Below are positions 25,170 through 36,859 of a DNA stretch of 64,000 nucleotides, one piece after another; position 1 is the stretch's first letter, and each line of letters opens with the position of its first letter. Under the pieces are notes generated by a model. That model did not search any database and was not told the DNA's origin. It saw only the letters and a program-made list of their open reading frames with translations. The stretch lies in the NCBI GenBank assembly GCA_000320605.2, contig KB445795.1, forward strand, positions 929,867 through 993,866. The letters run 5' to 3'. The stretch comes from Gelatoporia subvermispora B (lineage: Eukaryota; Basidiomycota; Agaricomycetes; Polyporales; Gelatoporiaceae). The position numbers and the translations under genes are program-made.

Positions 25170-26224
25170 TGTGTAGGTCGAGATAGATTGAGATACTGGC
25201 CCTCACGCAGTATTTATATTCCGATGAGGTTCGGCGGAGAGAGCAGAACCGTCCTCCTCGAACATGCACAGCAGCGGGAAGGCTCTGATGTGGTGATGGG
25301 TGCGGGAATTTCCCCCATTGATAGCATGGCGAGTCTCTTGAAGCGCCAGCACGAGGCTTGTGAAGGGCTGCGGTGAGCGTGTGAGCTGTGATGCTCCTTG
25401 GAAAGCAGTGCTCGCATACAAAGGATGCCTGAATCCAGTAAACAACGCCGAAGACCATGCAGTGCTCTTGAAAGTGTCCAGGCTTCGTGGACGCACAAAA
25501 GAAATATTGTGGATTTGCGATAAATTCAGACGGTGGCTGTGCTCACAGGACATAGCAAATTGCATAGCACTGGGCCGATACTCCAGAATAGCATAGAAAT
25601 ATGAGCTCGTTACTGCATACCAAGGTCTGCGTACAATACGAAAACATTTCCAACTACATCGCCTATGGGGTAATGAGGCAGAGTGCCGCATGAGACAAAT
25701 CAATGTTCTGCTAGTTCGCCAAGGGTGATGAATGTATTGGTCGCAAAGTATTGCTAGTATAGCGCTGGGAGATCCTCTGAAAAGGGATGCGTAGGACAGC
25801 ACATCGAAGTGGTTCGGAGCAACGAGAAGTAGGGCGGAAGCAAACGACTGAAAGAGATATTCAGCGCTTGACCGGGAGAAATGCGCTTTCGCGGAAGAAA
25901 GGTCCCGGACGAGAACTGTCATGATTATAATCAATAAAAGCCTGAGATGCCCCACTGAGCACATCGGCACTGTAGGTTGTGCTTGTTTCTCAAACTACTT
26001 TGATCCCATTATCATGGCAAATCATGGTGCTGCCATCAATCAGTTCATGAATGCAGGGTGGGCTGAGCCAGTAGAAATCTGTGAAACCACAATTGTCATA
26101 AGCATATGGTGAAGACGTTATTTGAACGACCTATAGCTGTCATACGAGAGTCTATATTTCTGCTGCTAGTAGGGTATTGACGCGGCGAAAGACGGACGTC
26201 GCGATTCCGGGGAAGAGGTATGAA

Positions 26225-26243
26225 TGACGTCACGCGACGTCAC
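26225..26243. promoter_or_regulatory. CRE-like ACGTCA pair upstream of TMEM69-like gene
   Basis: A full TGACGTCA palindrome is followed after a few bases by a second GACGTCAC, about 140-155 bp before the ATG at 26379. TGACGTCA is the known site of bZIP factors of the CREB/ATF type. That a bZIP protein regulates this gene is inference. Confidence 0.4.
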
Positions 26244-26328
26244 TGGCAGTTGGCAGGTGCGTCCGCCACTGTGCGCCGCCAACGCGGCTGAGAGTATGGA
26301 GACTCTCCCGAACCACAACGCCTTCTGT

Positions 26329-26337
26329 TTTATATAA
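26329..26337 (+). promoter_or_regulatory. Probable TATA box
   Basis: The sequence ttttatataac lies about 45 bp before the ATG at 26379, in the right orientation and at a plausible distance for a short 5' leader. Confidence 0.5.
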
Positions 26338-26378
26338 CGACCAGCTTCCAACCCACCACCACCTACATATCACTCACC

Positions 26379-27672
26379 ATGTTCACCCACGCTCTTCGCT
26401 CTTCCGCCCTCCCTCGCGCTCCCTTCCTCCTACGCCGTCCTCTCCAACGTGCCCTACACACTCGCGTTCAACGCCCCTCTCCCTTTGCCCCCGCCGCGTT
26501 CACCACACGCGGCGTCGCTAGTTCAGTGTCCGGCAGGCCCGGCTCGCAGTCCCTTGGCCAGGCTGCAACCAACATCAAGGAGGAACTTGGCAATTCCAGC
26601 GGCGACCTTGCGAAAGTTATCGCAGGTAGCAATGTCTTCTCCGACGCTGTCAGTCCTCCACCCGGGCAGCAAACATTCGTAAGTGTCGCCGGAGGCTGTT
26701 CGAACTGAGGTACTGATATCATCCTCTGCGTTGCAGCTTGGTATCACGAATGCAGTAGCACACGCGGTGCCCAAGCCCTATGTTGTCTTCGGCCTTGCTG
26801 GGGGCTTGCCATACCTCGCGTCCACCGCGACTACCGCCTACCTCGCTCGTCAGGCCGGAATGGCCACCTCCGGTACGTCATGATGTCACTGCCCCGTGTC
26901 ATGCAGAGGTCTGAGCTACGGTGCAGGCATCGTGTCGAACATTGACCCGGGCGTCGCGATCACGATCCTGGACCAGGCGCTCAGCTTTCAAACCACCTAC
27001 GGAGCCGTTTTGCTCTCCTTCCTCGGTGCTCTCCACTGGGGCTTCGAGTTTGCCGGTTACGGCGGACAGAAGGGGTACGTGATTTTGAGCGTATCAACCC
27101 ATAGAAAGGTCCTCACCACTATCCTGGGCAGATACTCACGTCTCTTTCTCGGCGCTGCCCCTGTCATCTGGGGCTGGTCCACCTTGGCTCTGCAGCCCAC
27201 CTCCGCGTTGATCGTCCAGTGGATCGGCTTCACTGGATTATGGTATGCGGATTTGCAGGCGACGGGCGCTGGCTGGAGTAAGTTTTTGTCTTCCTTTGGT
27301 CGTCTGCTATGCTAACGTCCATCATCTACAGCGCCGAAGTGGTACTCGCAGTACCGGTTCTACCTCTCGATCCTCGTCGGCACTTGTATCATCGGGTCTC
27401 TTGCTGCCACGAGCTACTGGGGCCCCGTCGGTGGGCACGGTCTTGTTAGCCATGACTTGAACATGGTACGCCCTTGCCCTGCACATCTCCCGTTGTATTG
27501 TGCTGAGTCAGTGATCCTCCAGGTCCGCGCCGAACGCAAGAAGAGGCAGCCCGAACGTGAGGGCGTTGTCCCTGGTAATATTGAGGCAGTCGCCGCGCCT
27601 GAGGATGCCGACACATACGTGATCATCCGAAAGAAGAAGCAAGACGAGGGACAGGACCAGAAAGGGCAGTGA
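26379..27672 (+). CDS. TMEM69/DUF3429-family mitochondrial membrane protein
   Basis: Exons 26379-26678, 26737-26872, 26927-27074, 27132-27277, 27332-27465 and 27523-27672 give 337 aa. The first 45 residues are rich in Arg, Ala, Ser and Pro without acidic residues, a typical mitochondrial presequence. Several hydrophobic segments follow: PYVVFGLAGGLPYLASTA, TYGAVLLSFLGALHWGFEF (the family HWG signature), LFLGAAPVIWGWSTLAL, IVQWIGFTGLWYADL with WY-x-LR-like spacing, and YRFYLSILVGTCIIGSLAA. The C-terminal tail is charged. The order of these segments identifies the DUF3429/TMEM69 family, inner-membrane proteins of unknown biochemical role. Confidence 0.85.
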
Positions 27673-29071
27673 GCTGACTAGTCGGTTTCGCCAGATCAGC
27701 AGACGGACTTGGATCATGTGTACGATCATTAGTAGCATAGCCTCGTAGTGTACTGTATCTCAATCATCTTTTCTTCCGCGATCCAGCGATTCGCGTCATC
27801 GGATAATAGAGGCGGGAAGAGGAGACACGGGCGTCAACGCTATCGCCTTCAGATTCTAACAGGTACAAACAACCGCCTGCGTTCTCTTGAGGTTAAAAAC
27901 TGGAATCGAAGTGATATCCTGCTCACACTTCACTCGTGTGCTAAATCACTACGTCCGAGGCTCTTGTGTTGCACTTTTTAAACTCTCAGGCAGTCCTGAT
28001 GTGAAAACTTGAGCTCTGGATGTATCGCTGGCATTTCGCCAAATCTCACAGCTGCTAGGCTAACTGGACTTATGACTGTGTCTCATCGACCGCTGACGCT
28101 GGTTGGAAAGACTTTTTCATCCGTGATTTCAAGAAGATAACCGTTTCACACTCAATGTGTCTGAGAGGACATGGTGTCTCTGCATGCGTACTAGGTCGAG
28201 TTAGGATGCTAAGACGATCCCTGAATTGTTCGTCGTCCACCTTAGCATACGGCGAACTGATGAAGATGATACATCGAGCTTCTACGTTTATTTTCACAGC
28301 TCTCGAGATCAGCGGACCGTTGGCCAGCTTGTGAGCGATTGTTAGGTCTCGGAGGCAAGTAAGCAGTAACCTCATAATGTTATCAGTCGTGGCTCACATT
28401 TTGCAAGGATTTAGTATGATCTTATGCGACATTTACGCGCATATATATTAAGAAGCCTGGTATTGATCGTGTATCACAAGATTCGACGTTGCACACGAGA
28501 GTTCTACCTTTCGGCGCCTATTCACAGCTATGAGTGGGACTTCAATAGTCTCTCGTGGCGGTCCAGTCTAATACTTTGGATGGCAACATTCATGCACTTG
28601 TACGTACGTCCCCTTACTTCTCTACACCGTGTAACTAGTTTTGACACGGATCAGACGCGTATTTCGTCGTCGCTCGGCCCCGCCTCTTCCCCCTCCTCCA
28701 GCCCCCGCAGCTCTTCCCGCCCTCCTACCGTATCTGGGGGCAACAAATAGACCCAAAACACACGCCCACACAACACCGCCGTACCCGCTGCCTTTGCAGG
28801 CAACTGTGCCACACGGCACGCATGCCGAGCGGTGCTTGGGCCGTCGATTGCGGGGGCGCATGTGTGCAGCTATTTGGCAGGCAATCACGGCTGGATTGGG
28901 GGGCAATCCGGCGGTGGCCGCGCGCTAGGCGCGGCGCGTGCCCGCTGGGTATAAAGTCTGCTGGCCACCCCCCAAGTTTCCCCCATTCCTCCCCCGCTTC
29001 AGAGCTCCAGAGCCTCTCCACCCTCCCCTCTTGCCACCTGCCCTCCCTTCTACCCTTGAGTTTGAGACATC
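27673..29071. other. Long upstream region of the C2H2 factor
   Basis: 1.4 kb. The first 900 bp contain only short frames with no motif. From about 28640 the DNA becomes strongly C-rich on the plus strand, with many CCTCC/CCCGC runs. This fits a GC-rich core promoter and 5' leader. Confidence 0.45.
28949..28956 (+). promoter_or_regulatory. TATA box of the C2H2 gene
   Basis: A canonical TATAAA (in gggtataaagtctg) stands alone in a very GC-rich stretch, about 120 bp before the ATG at 29072, leaving room for a leader of roughly 90 nt. Confidence 0.55.
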
Positions 29072-30717
29072 ATGCCTGAGCGCAGAGCTGACCGCGTCTC
29101 GGCCGCCTTGGAGGCGGAAGCCATCGTTGAGCAGGACCTTCCCGACAAACTCGCCCGCTATGTCTGCCGCGAGCTCCCCCACGGAGAGGAATCGTGCAGA
29201 TACACCACTCGAATGCGCAAGGAGATGAGGACCCATCTTCGTCTCCACCTCACCAACTTCCCGTTCGTAGCCCTTCTGCCGATCACTGATCGAATGCTCA
29301 TAAACCGCTCGATCATTCAGAGATATCGCCGTCTGCGATGTCTGTGACTACATCTCAGAACAGCGGGGAAACCTGAAGAGCCACATGCCTAAGCAGTAAG
29401 CATACATCCTCTCGCGTGCAGCTTTGATCTCATGGATTTTGCAGTACGGGCATCAGGGCTGTTCAATGCCGCGTTTCGTCGTGCTTGAATGTCTTCAAGT
29501 CAAAATCGACCGAGTCTAAGCATTACAAGAATGTTCACTTGAAGCTCGGACGGGAGAAAATCAGGAAGAACTCGTTCAAATTCATTGAGGAGAACTCGGC
29601 AAGCACCCCCAAGGGCCTCAAGCGACAGCGAAACGCGAGGCGACAGGCCGCTGCCGACGCTCAGGCCGGGCCCTCAGGATTGTCGACAAAGGCCAAGGGG
29701 AAGCGTCGCGCAGGACCGAGGTCGGATGCTGCCTCGCCAATCGCAATGCCCCTGCCTCTCGGTGCATACAACCAGCAAACTAGCGGCTCGCAGAACCCGC
29801 AGGCGGGCCTGTTCAGCGAGCCCACGCTCGACGCTGCCCTGTGGCCCAACGGCAGCCTTGGTGTCCGTGCTCCGGAGACCGAACGCCACACTGCGCAAGC
29901 ACAACTCAACGCGGCTCAAGCGCTGGAGGCGTATCCGGTAGGCCCGGCCTCCGCAGCGGACGTGCCTGTGTGGCAGCCCTTGCCTCAAGCTCAACCTTAC
30001 ACTATGCTCGCTCCTGCTTTCCCCCCTTACTATTCTCAGCAGACAATGCCCCCACACCCCGTCCCGCCCATGACGACGGGTCAGAACAACTACCCGACGC
30101 CCCCCTTGTCCATGCCTTCGGCCTCCTCGAATTTCTCACCTATAGACTACTTTGGGAATGTCGACACGCAACCGTTCGCTGGCGCAAGCACGGCTCATCA
30201 AGGGCACGCGAATGCCCTCGACATGGCCACAGCACCGCAAGTATTCAATGATGTCTGGGCTGAGTTTCTTTGGACACAAGGCATCAACCTGCAGTACGAG
30301 ACATCAACACCTTCGTCAGCCTCGTCGGTTCACACGCCCCCCCTCATGGAGGGACTCGGGCCCTTGCTTGGTGTGCCGCAGTTCCAGGGCCCCGCTGTCA
30401 TCGAGACTCCTCAAGACTTGAATTCGTGGGTCGGGTATGAAAAGCAACCTGAATTTCCCCAGCCGCCGTTCGCCGTGGACAATCTGTCAGCAGGCTCTTC
30501 GCACCAGGCCGTCGGCGACAATTCATTCTCGGTGCATTCGCAGCCGGAAGAGACATTCTCACAGACTCAGCTGCCTCAAGTCCCCCCAGCACACATATAC
30601 CACAACTCGGAGCTGGACGTCGCCCAGTTCAATAGACTATACTTTCCAGAGAACTCCCCACCGTTCGAACCCGGTCAGATAGATCCGACGCAGCCCTGGC
30701 AGCCCAGTTATTACTAG
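29072..30717 (+). CDS. C2H2 zinc-finger transcription factor
   Basis: Exons 29072-29262, 29321-29395 and 29445-30717 give 512 aa. Three zinc fingers are spread across the exons. The first is degenerate: YVCRELPHGEESC...HLRLH, with eight residues between the cysteines. The second is regular: CDVCDYISEQRGNLKSHMPKH, C-X2-C-X12-H-X3-H. The third is C-X4-C-X12-H-X4-H, starting at QCRVSSCLNVFKS. They only become complete when the two short introns are removed, which supports the model. A basic patch follows (GLKRQRNARRQ, KAKGKRRAG), a likely nuclear signal and DNA contact. The remaining 350 residues are Pro/Gln/Ser/Asn-rich, like an activation domain. DNA-binding nuclear regulator; target genes unknown. 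Confidence 0.85.
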
Positions 30718-31419
30718 ACAGCTTATCGGTGTTCTTACTTTTCTCTAGACTTTTGCGCTCAATGTCTCCCCCTCCATCTGTCTGTGCTGTGCTCCGCTTA
30801 TCTATTGTCTGTCTCGTCATCACACCCTTATATCCTTCGCAGTGTACTCGTACCATATTGAACAATGTCCGCCGTCTGCTTATGTATACATCTCTCCTCG
30901 ATTTTTGTACCGTTGATACCCGCATTTATTCAATGAACATTCTAGCACTTTTGACGCTGGGGAACACGGACGGCGAGTGAACTTGTGAAGATCTAGGGCC
31001 ACAGTGAGCCACAGCGCGCACTCCACGTGCTGAGAAGATCGTCCATAAAAGGCAATTCTCCGTCAGACATTGCAGCAGAACCCAACCAAATGTGATGAAT
31101 TACTGTAGTACTGAACATTGTATATGACTTCTACAAGCATCTTGATGCGTCTCCTATATCTCGATGTCCATGCATGCTTTCGAACAGCGTTCTCATGCGC
31201 CAATGGCAGCCGCGCCAGGGCATTGCGGCGCCGCGAGCTTGCTCAGATCTAGAGCTCAGTGCCCAACCTGTAAGCCGAAGCAATTGCGTCAATATCCACA
31301 TGTACACACACGGACACATGGACCCATCCGCCGGCACAGCACCAGCACGTCGCCCTACACCATCTGCAGCGTCTCGTCTCTCAAAACAAGGCTCCAAATG
31401 CATCAAGCCAAGGGCGCCA
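30718..31419. other. Convergent 3' region
   Basis: 700 bp between the convergent C2H2 and AHA1-like genes. T-rich stretches after 30720 are consistent with the 3' UTR of the C2H2 gene. No gene or element seen. Confidence 0.4.
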
Positions 31420-32891
31420 TTAAGAGCGGAAGAACGGTAGAGCGAACGCAGCAACAAGAATGAGCACCGCAAAGAGACCTGCTGCAACAAAGCTGCGCCC
31501 ACCCTCACGCTTTGCTGGCGCGATGCGGGTTTGTGTGTGACGGGAGGCTGACGACGGTGGAGACGGCTGGTAGGGGTAAAGCTGGACGTACCCAATCGCT
31601 TTGAGCCCATGTACGCTGCAAGTGTCGTTAGTCAATCGGAAATCCGTTGGACGTCGGGGGATGAAGACATACTAGTATCCCTGGAGGTTCCGCTCAGTCT
31701 CTTCCTCCATGCCGAGCGGAATACCCTCGAGGCGCCATGTGACTTTAGTCGAGTCGGAGCCTTGCTCGAGCGTCGTCGTAAGCGTAGCATGGTGATCTAT
31801 GTGCGCCAAGGCGGGCGTTCAGACAGGTTTGGGGATAGGAAAGCTGCATCACGTACCGGATGGCCAAGTGGGGCTCCGCAGCGCCCACGTCTGCACGATC
31901 TCCTTCGCCGGGGTAAGCGAGACGTACTTCCCGTGGACGCCCCCACCAAACAAGCTGTACACAGAATCCTTCTGCGCCGTCGACTGTTTCTCATTAGCCC
32001 ACGCACCGCGACTGAGCCGGGATAGGAGGAAGACGCACCTGCGCAGGCGCGCGCGTCCACGCAGGTATCCGCTTCTCGTCCGTGAGGAGCGAAAACAGGT
32101 CGTCCGCAGCCGCCATGAAGTTCCCCTCGACCGAGACCGTTGATGTATTCACCGCCGGCGCGCTCGCCTTCACCGCCGGGCGCGCCGCTGCAGCCGAGCT
32201 CGCGGGCGTCGCGGCGGTTGCAGTGGAGGTGGCGGAAGCAGCGGCGGGAGCGGGGGTGCCCTCGCGCGTGGGCGTCGCGCTCACGGTGAGGTCCCTCCCG
32301 TGCGTCTCGATGATCGCGGTGGGGAACTGCGCAAACTTGGCCTCGAGCGCGGCGGGGAGGCGCGCCTTAGCGAGCGCGAAGAGCGCGTCGACCTCGGGCG
32401 AGCGTGCGGTTTTCAGGCTCCAGTTGTACTGCGGGTGTCGCTGTCAGTGAGTGATATGGGGACAATGACGGGGAGGAGAGGCGGCGCACAGAGTAGTCGC
32501 TGGTCTTGTCGAGCGTGATTTCGTGCGAGACCTCGGGGATGGTGAGCTTGCCGGACACCTCCGTCCCGTCCGACGCAGTGCCCGTCCAGTCGAGCTCGAC
32601 TTTGCAGTCGTAGATCGTGATGAGCCTGTGTATATGAGGTTAGCCCATGCTCATGATTATTGCGCAACGAGAGGGGTGGCGGACGCACTTGGACTTGCGC
32701 TGGCCAAGCTCGACGTCGCCGTCGACCTCAATGACCTTCTCAACCGAGACGATCTCTGAGCCATCTCCCTGCACACTGACGGTGGTGAGCTCACGCTCGA
32801 ACCAGGTCTTGGCCCAGGGGGTGACGGTCTTGTTCTTCCAGTGCCAGTTCGCCGTGCTAGGCGCCATGCTGGGCGGGATCGTCGTCGCCAT
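31420..32891 (-). CDS. AHA1: AHA1-type Hsp90 co-chaperone with a C-terminal membrane anchor
   Basis: Six exons (32891-32689, 32625-32490, 32428-32039, 31983-31857, 31796-31673, 31615-31420) give 391 aa. AHA1 stimulates the Hsp90 ATPase. Seen: the N-terminal domain (NWHWKNKTVTPWAKTWFERE, then KVIEVDGDVELGQRKSK, LITIYDCKVELDWTG) and the C-terminal AHSA1/SRPBCC domain (STVSVEGNFMAAADDLFSLL, SLFGGGVHGKYVSLTP, QTWALRSPTWPSDHHATL, GYYVHGLKAIGY), joined by an Ala/Thr-rich linker. Canonical AHA1 ends soon after the last helix. This one continues with a Pro/Ser linker and a hydrophobic end from residue 369 (SFVAAGLFAVLILVAAFAL, then PFFRS) preceded by KREGGRS. That is a tail-anchor pattern and suggests a membrane-bound form facing the cytosol. 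Confidence 0.85.
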
Positions 32892-33344
32892 TGCGTCTGC
32901 TGCTCTATTGGGGCCGCTATCGGGGTCAGGAGGAGAGTTAGTGGATGTATGCGCGTGCTCTATGCAGATGCTGTGGGTGATATGCAGGGCCGAGGAAGAC
33001 AGGAATTTTATGCCGTAGTACGCACGCCTCCCGAACGTTCCAGCGGTTTCTCACCCGGTCTCTGCACCTATGGGCGCTCCTCGCCCTTGCCCCGACGTCG
33101 ACATCCTCGAAGCTTCAATACGTTTGCTATGTTCAGTTCTCAGTAATGCTTTCACATTTTCAAGGCATAGTGCTAGACCAGGTCGAGTAATAATTGGTCT
33201 ACCGCGCTCCCCGCTCGACGTCGGACCCAACCTCGGAGCACTAGGTACTTGCCGCCGGCAATTGCTCGAGCTAGCCTAGTTTATTACAGGTTGTAGATCT
33301 AACCACATGGGATGTCACAATGCAGGTCCGAAAATTAAGCTACA
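32892..33344. other. Intergenic, AHA1 promoter and PAM17 3' end
   Basis: 450 bp. The left part is the 5' region of the AHA1-like gene; the right part is downstream of PAM17. Nothing else recognised. Confidence 0.4.
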
Positions 33345-34369
33345 TCAATCCTCCGGAAGGTATGCTTTTCGCTTGAACTTGGCCTGGTCGCGCAGCCACT
33401 GTAATTTGACATGGTCAAATTCACACTCTTTGTACTCGACGATCTTTCGGCCAATGACGTACCTGTCTGTAGTTGTGTAGCGACCCAATTTTTTCACCTA
33501 AAGTTTGCAAGTTCACGCCGTAAAGCCGGGCATTTCTCAGATTTGAATAGAGCTCAAGACATACCATAGTAATCAGGTACAGGGTTTGTTGCACTTTGTG
33601 CGGAAGGGTCGCCCCGGTTCTTGACGATACGGTTGTAGAACTCGCGATCGCGCTTCTCAATGAGGTTCATAGACCGACGATGTGTCATGCGCCAGCATGC
33701 GGAGCCAACGACGGGGCCAATGAGGTATCCCAGACCTAGGCAGTGAAAGAATGGGCATCATATATGACACGAAGGCACTTGACACGCACCTGCGCATGCA
33801 AGGGTTGCAAAGCCGTACACATACATAGGGTCGATGTTCTATGCAAAGGTCACTTCCAGGATTACTGCGGGCATAATGTAAATGCACTCACAAAGATCGG
33901 CTTCGTGGGATCCACCTCGAGCGATCCGAAGAACGCGATACCTCCCATAAGACCACCAATGGTGAAGGGAATGGTCATGACCTTGAGATTTCGTCGCGAG
34001 AAGTTTTCCCATAGCCAGGATTTAGCAGAAGTGAGCATATGACAGTGCACAGGGTCAGGTCCTGTGGCGGAAGTCAAGGGCGCATGGACGCACGGTTTCC
34101 CATCTTCGCTTCGCCTTGCGTATCGCAAGGTATTCCGCCCATGGAAGTGTCTCCTGCTCGAGTTTTGTCACTGTCTCTTGTTTTGCACGAGCGGTTGTCC
34201 CAGGGTTTGCTGCATATCGCCGAACGGTAGTGTTCGAGTACGAGCGCGATGACGCAACTGACTGCAGTCTGCTGGGTCGCGAGAAAGCGATGGTCGTCCT
34301 CGAGCGCGCCGACGCCTGGAACGAGACAGAGAGCGGTCGACACGCGAACAGAACTGAAATATTAGACAT
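33345..34369 (-). CDS. PAM17: PAM17, presequence-translocase motor subunit
   Basis: Exons 34369-34094, 33981-33892, 33838-33790, 33735-33565, 33497-33463 and 33398-33345 give 224 aa. Pam17 is an inner-membrane protein of the mitochondrial TIM23 import motor that helps organise Pam18/Pam16. The N terminus is Arg/Ser-rich without acids, a presequence. Diagnostic segments: LPWAEYLAIRKAKRRWE, then IPFTIGGLMGGIAFFGSLEV with DPTKPI (first TM), MYVYGFATLACAGLGYLIGP (second TM), CWRMTHRR, REFYNRIVKNRGDPSAQSA and the highly conserved GEKIGSLHNYRQWLRDQAKF end. The first intron is long for this window (112 nt). All phases agree. Confidence 0.93.
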
Positions 34370-34806
34370 GTTGTGGTCGTGAAACCCAATGGAGTGCGTG
34401 TACTCTAAGAATGCCGGCGTCCATGGCCCGGAGCGTCTCGGCGGGCGCTGTGGCTGCCCTTTTCGGGAGAACTGGATGGCACTTCCAAAAAGGGGTCGCG
34501 GAGACTGGGTGGGGAGTCTACAATTTTCAGTTCCGTCTCCGGAATTAGCCTCTCCGACCTCTCCGACTTCCGCTGGTCGCTGGGATGTCGGCTCGGTTGC
34601 CTTTTCATCAGATCTTCCCCGCATTGCTATGTTCTCAGCGTCAAATTTGTAGCTGTTATATCAGGCGATAAGCTCTCTGCTTTCCTGGCTTTACCCCGTT
34701 CCTTGTGTTCGCTGTCCGCCTGTATAGGCCCTCTATCTGCGACAAGGTGAGTACTTTGGCATGGCAAACATATTCTTTCCCATATTCTGATCTCATTACC
34801 GCAGCC
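34370..34806. promoter_or_regulatory. Divergent promoter, PAM17 and F-box copy 2
   Basis: 437 bp between two divergent ATGs. On the plus strand a GTGAGT donor at 34747 and a CCGCAG acceptor ending just before the ATG at 34807 suggest a short 5'-UTR intron for the F-box gene. Confidence 0.4.
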
Positions 34807-36063
34807 ATGACCGTCGCCCTTCCCCCGGAGATTGTAGACGAAGCAATCGACCACCTGTGGGACGACCCAGTCACGCTGAAAGCATGCAGCCTAGCCTGCC
34901 GCTCTTGGGTCCCCAGTAGCCGTCTGCACCTGTTCCGCACCGTCCGCCTCCGCAACGGCACAGAATGCGCGCGCTTCGGAGATCTTGTCGCCAGTACTCC
35001 GGCCATTCCTCGCTGTGTCCGCCAGTTCACACTGAGTGCGGAATATCGCCGAGTAAATGGTCAAGCGCAGCCCGTGGAAGATGACGGATGGATCGACGCC
35101 GCTGCGGAGCTGGTTCCGAAGCTAGAGAGAGTTACGACCCTCGGCTTGTCGCGAGTGCGCTGGGGTGCGCTCAAGCCGGAGACGCGGACGGCCTTCCAGG
35201 GACTCTTCAAGGGCATCAAGACTCTGTTCCTTTTCGAAGTTCGCTTCGATACAGCGAAGGATGTCCTGAGCTTCCTGTCTGCTTTCCCGGTCCTCACCTC
35301 CCTGTATTTCCACGGAGTGTCGTGGCCCGATGACATGCTGGGACACGCCACGCTTGACGATCTGAAGAAACTGAACTACGAAAGCGAGCACGGACGCATG
35401 CAGCTCTCGTACCTCTTCCTCGACCCCCGGTCATCTCCGACGCTAGTCACGGAGTGGCTCCTCAACCACCCTACGGAGCAGCACCTCCGGACGATTCAGC
35501 TGTGCTGGCGCGAGCTGGAGAGCATGAAATCGGTGGGCGATTTGCTGCATGCGAGCGGCGCGTCGCTTGAAAGCCTGCAGGTAGAGTTTCCGGCAGGCGT
35601 TCCCGAAGCTGGTGAGCATCTGGCTCGTCTATGCCATTCATGGACTTTCGGTTGACAAATGCGAAAATAAGTGGTCCTGGAAGATCAGCTCAGCCTCACG
35701 CAGAACACCGGTCTGCGCTCGTTGCAATTCGGGGGGCTCACTGTTCATTCAGAGAGCGCGCGGACATTCCTAGCGCAACGGCTGTTCCCTTGGGTACTCG
35801 GCATGCTCTCGCAGGTCCGCTCGACGCGCCTGCAGGAGATCACATTCGAGCTGGATATCGGTGCCGTCTGCGACTTGCATCGGCTGGACTGGGCGCGCAT
35901 GGACGCCACTCTGTGTCGGTCAGAGTTTTCTGGCATCGAGGTGACATTTTATGTCATTTGTGCGGAGACATCCGGCAACACGGATAAGGACATCAAGAAC
36001 CTCATTAGAGAGGGCCTCCCTGGGTTCTCGGAGAAGGGCACCCTTCGGGTCTCGTGCATTTGA
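34807..36063 (+). CDS. F-box/LRR-like protein, copy 2
   Basis: Exons 34807-35611 and 35672-36063 give 398 aa. The N terminus LPPEIVDEAIDHLWDD with CSLACRSWVPSSRLHLFRTVRL is the same degenerate F-box as in the gene at 6872-8064. LRR-like strands follow (RVTTLGLSRVRWG, IKTLFLFEVRF, LTSLYFHGVSW, LRSLQFGGLTV). The single intron lies at the equivalent place, 10-14 residues before the LRSL segment, and both proteins end with a final strand after a Gly-rich turn. Likely SCF receptor or an orphan F-box protein; target unknown. The Met at 34807 was chosen over the earlier in-frame Met at 34705, because a clean donor/acceptor pair removes that part and the F-box begins immediately after 34807. Confidence 0.75.
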
Positions 36064-36859
36064 GCTATAGAGTTGGCACCAGGCTGGGTGTCATATACAT
36101 TCGACGGCGTGCTCTGGTAGTATCGCGCGTCGCTTGCTTCAGTGCTTTTAGTATTTTCTGTGCTTATATATTCGCCATCTACCGCTCCCACTAGATTAAT
36201 GGATTTATGTGTTACTACTGTATATTCGGGCATCTACGTCGTATTTGCGGGTCTTATGTCGTGTATTATCTATTGTAGATCTACAGAGCAGGGTTAATCG
36301 TATCGCATGAAGGATCCTCTTATCGCCTCCCGATCAAACCCTCATTGAGCCATTCCAGAGTGTTTCGGACCCCTGCGTGGGAGCCTACATCTGCGGCAGT
36401 GATGCACAAGCCACGGTGCACGCTCGTGGACTTGCATGAATCGTCGGAAATCTGATCGAGCGGGACTACGCTGGTGTCCTGACTCCTGACCTGAGATGAG
36501 CGCGTTACTACGGTTGAGTAAAAGCCCCAAGCCATTTGCGGTTTCGACATCCGGTGTCAGCTATACGGCGCGAATCAGGTTCCTCCATTGAGATGTCTTT
36601 CTGCAACTACCACGTAAAATACCGTTCTCAGTTCTCGCTTTGTGCGGAGCAAGGCTGTGATCGCCCCATTGGCTCAGCCTTGGCTTGAGATAAGTGAATG
36701 CCATCTTGTCTCTCCCTCTCTCCAGAAATACGTCGTATCGCAGAATACAACATATATCAATTCGAGAGTAATTCTGTCTGTGTTACAATCCTGTTTCCTG
36801 GTGCATGCACATATCCAGAACAATTCTGTGGCACGAATGGCTTGCAGCCACCCAGCTGA
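36064..36859. other. Convergent 3' region
   Basis: 800 bp between convergent genes; short frames only. Nothing recognised. Confidence 0.4.

Larger units (their letters stand above)
25170..26378. other. Divergent intergenic region with one long orphan frame
   Basis: About 1.2 kb between the MLKL-like gene and the TMEM69-like gene. A 255-codon frame runs on the minus strand at 25203-25970 without introns. Its composition (Ser, His, Arg, Leu, Cys scattered evenly) and lack of motifs make it doubtful. The right end holds the promoter of the TMEM69-like gene. Confidence 0.4.

Noticed and set aside
28070..28375. 101-codon minus-strand frame
   Set aside because: No motif, no splice partners; typical length for a chance frame.
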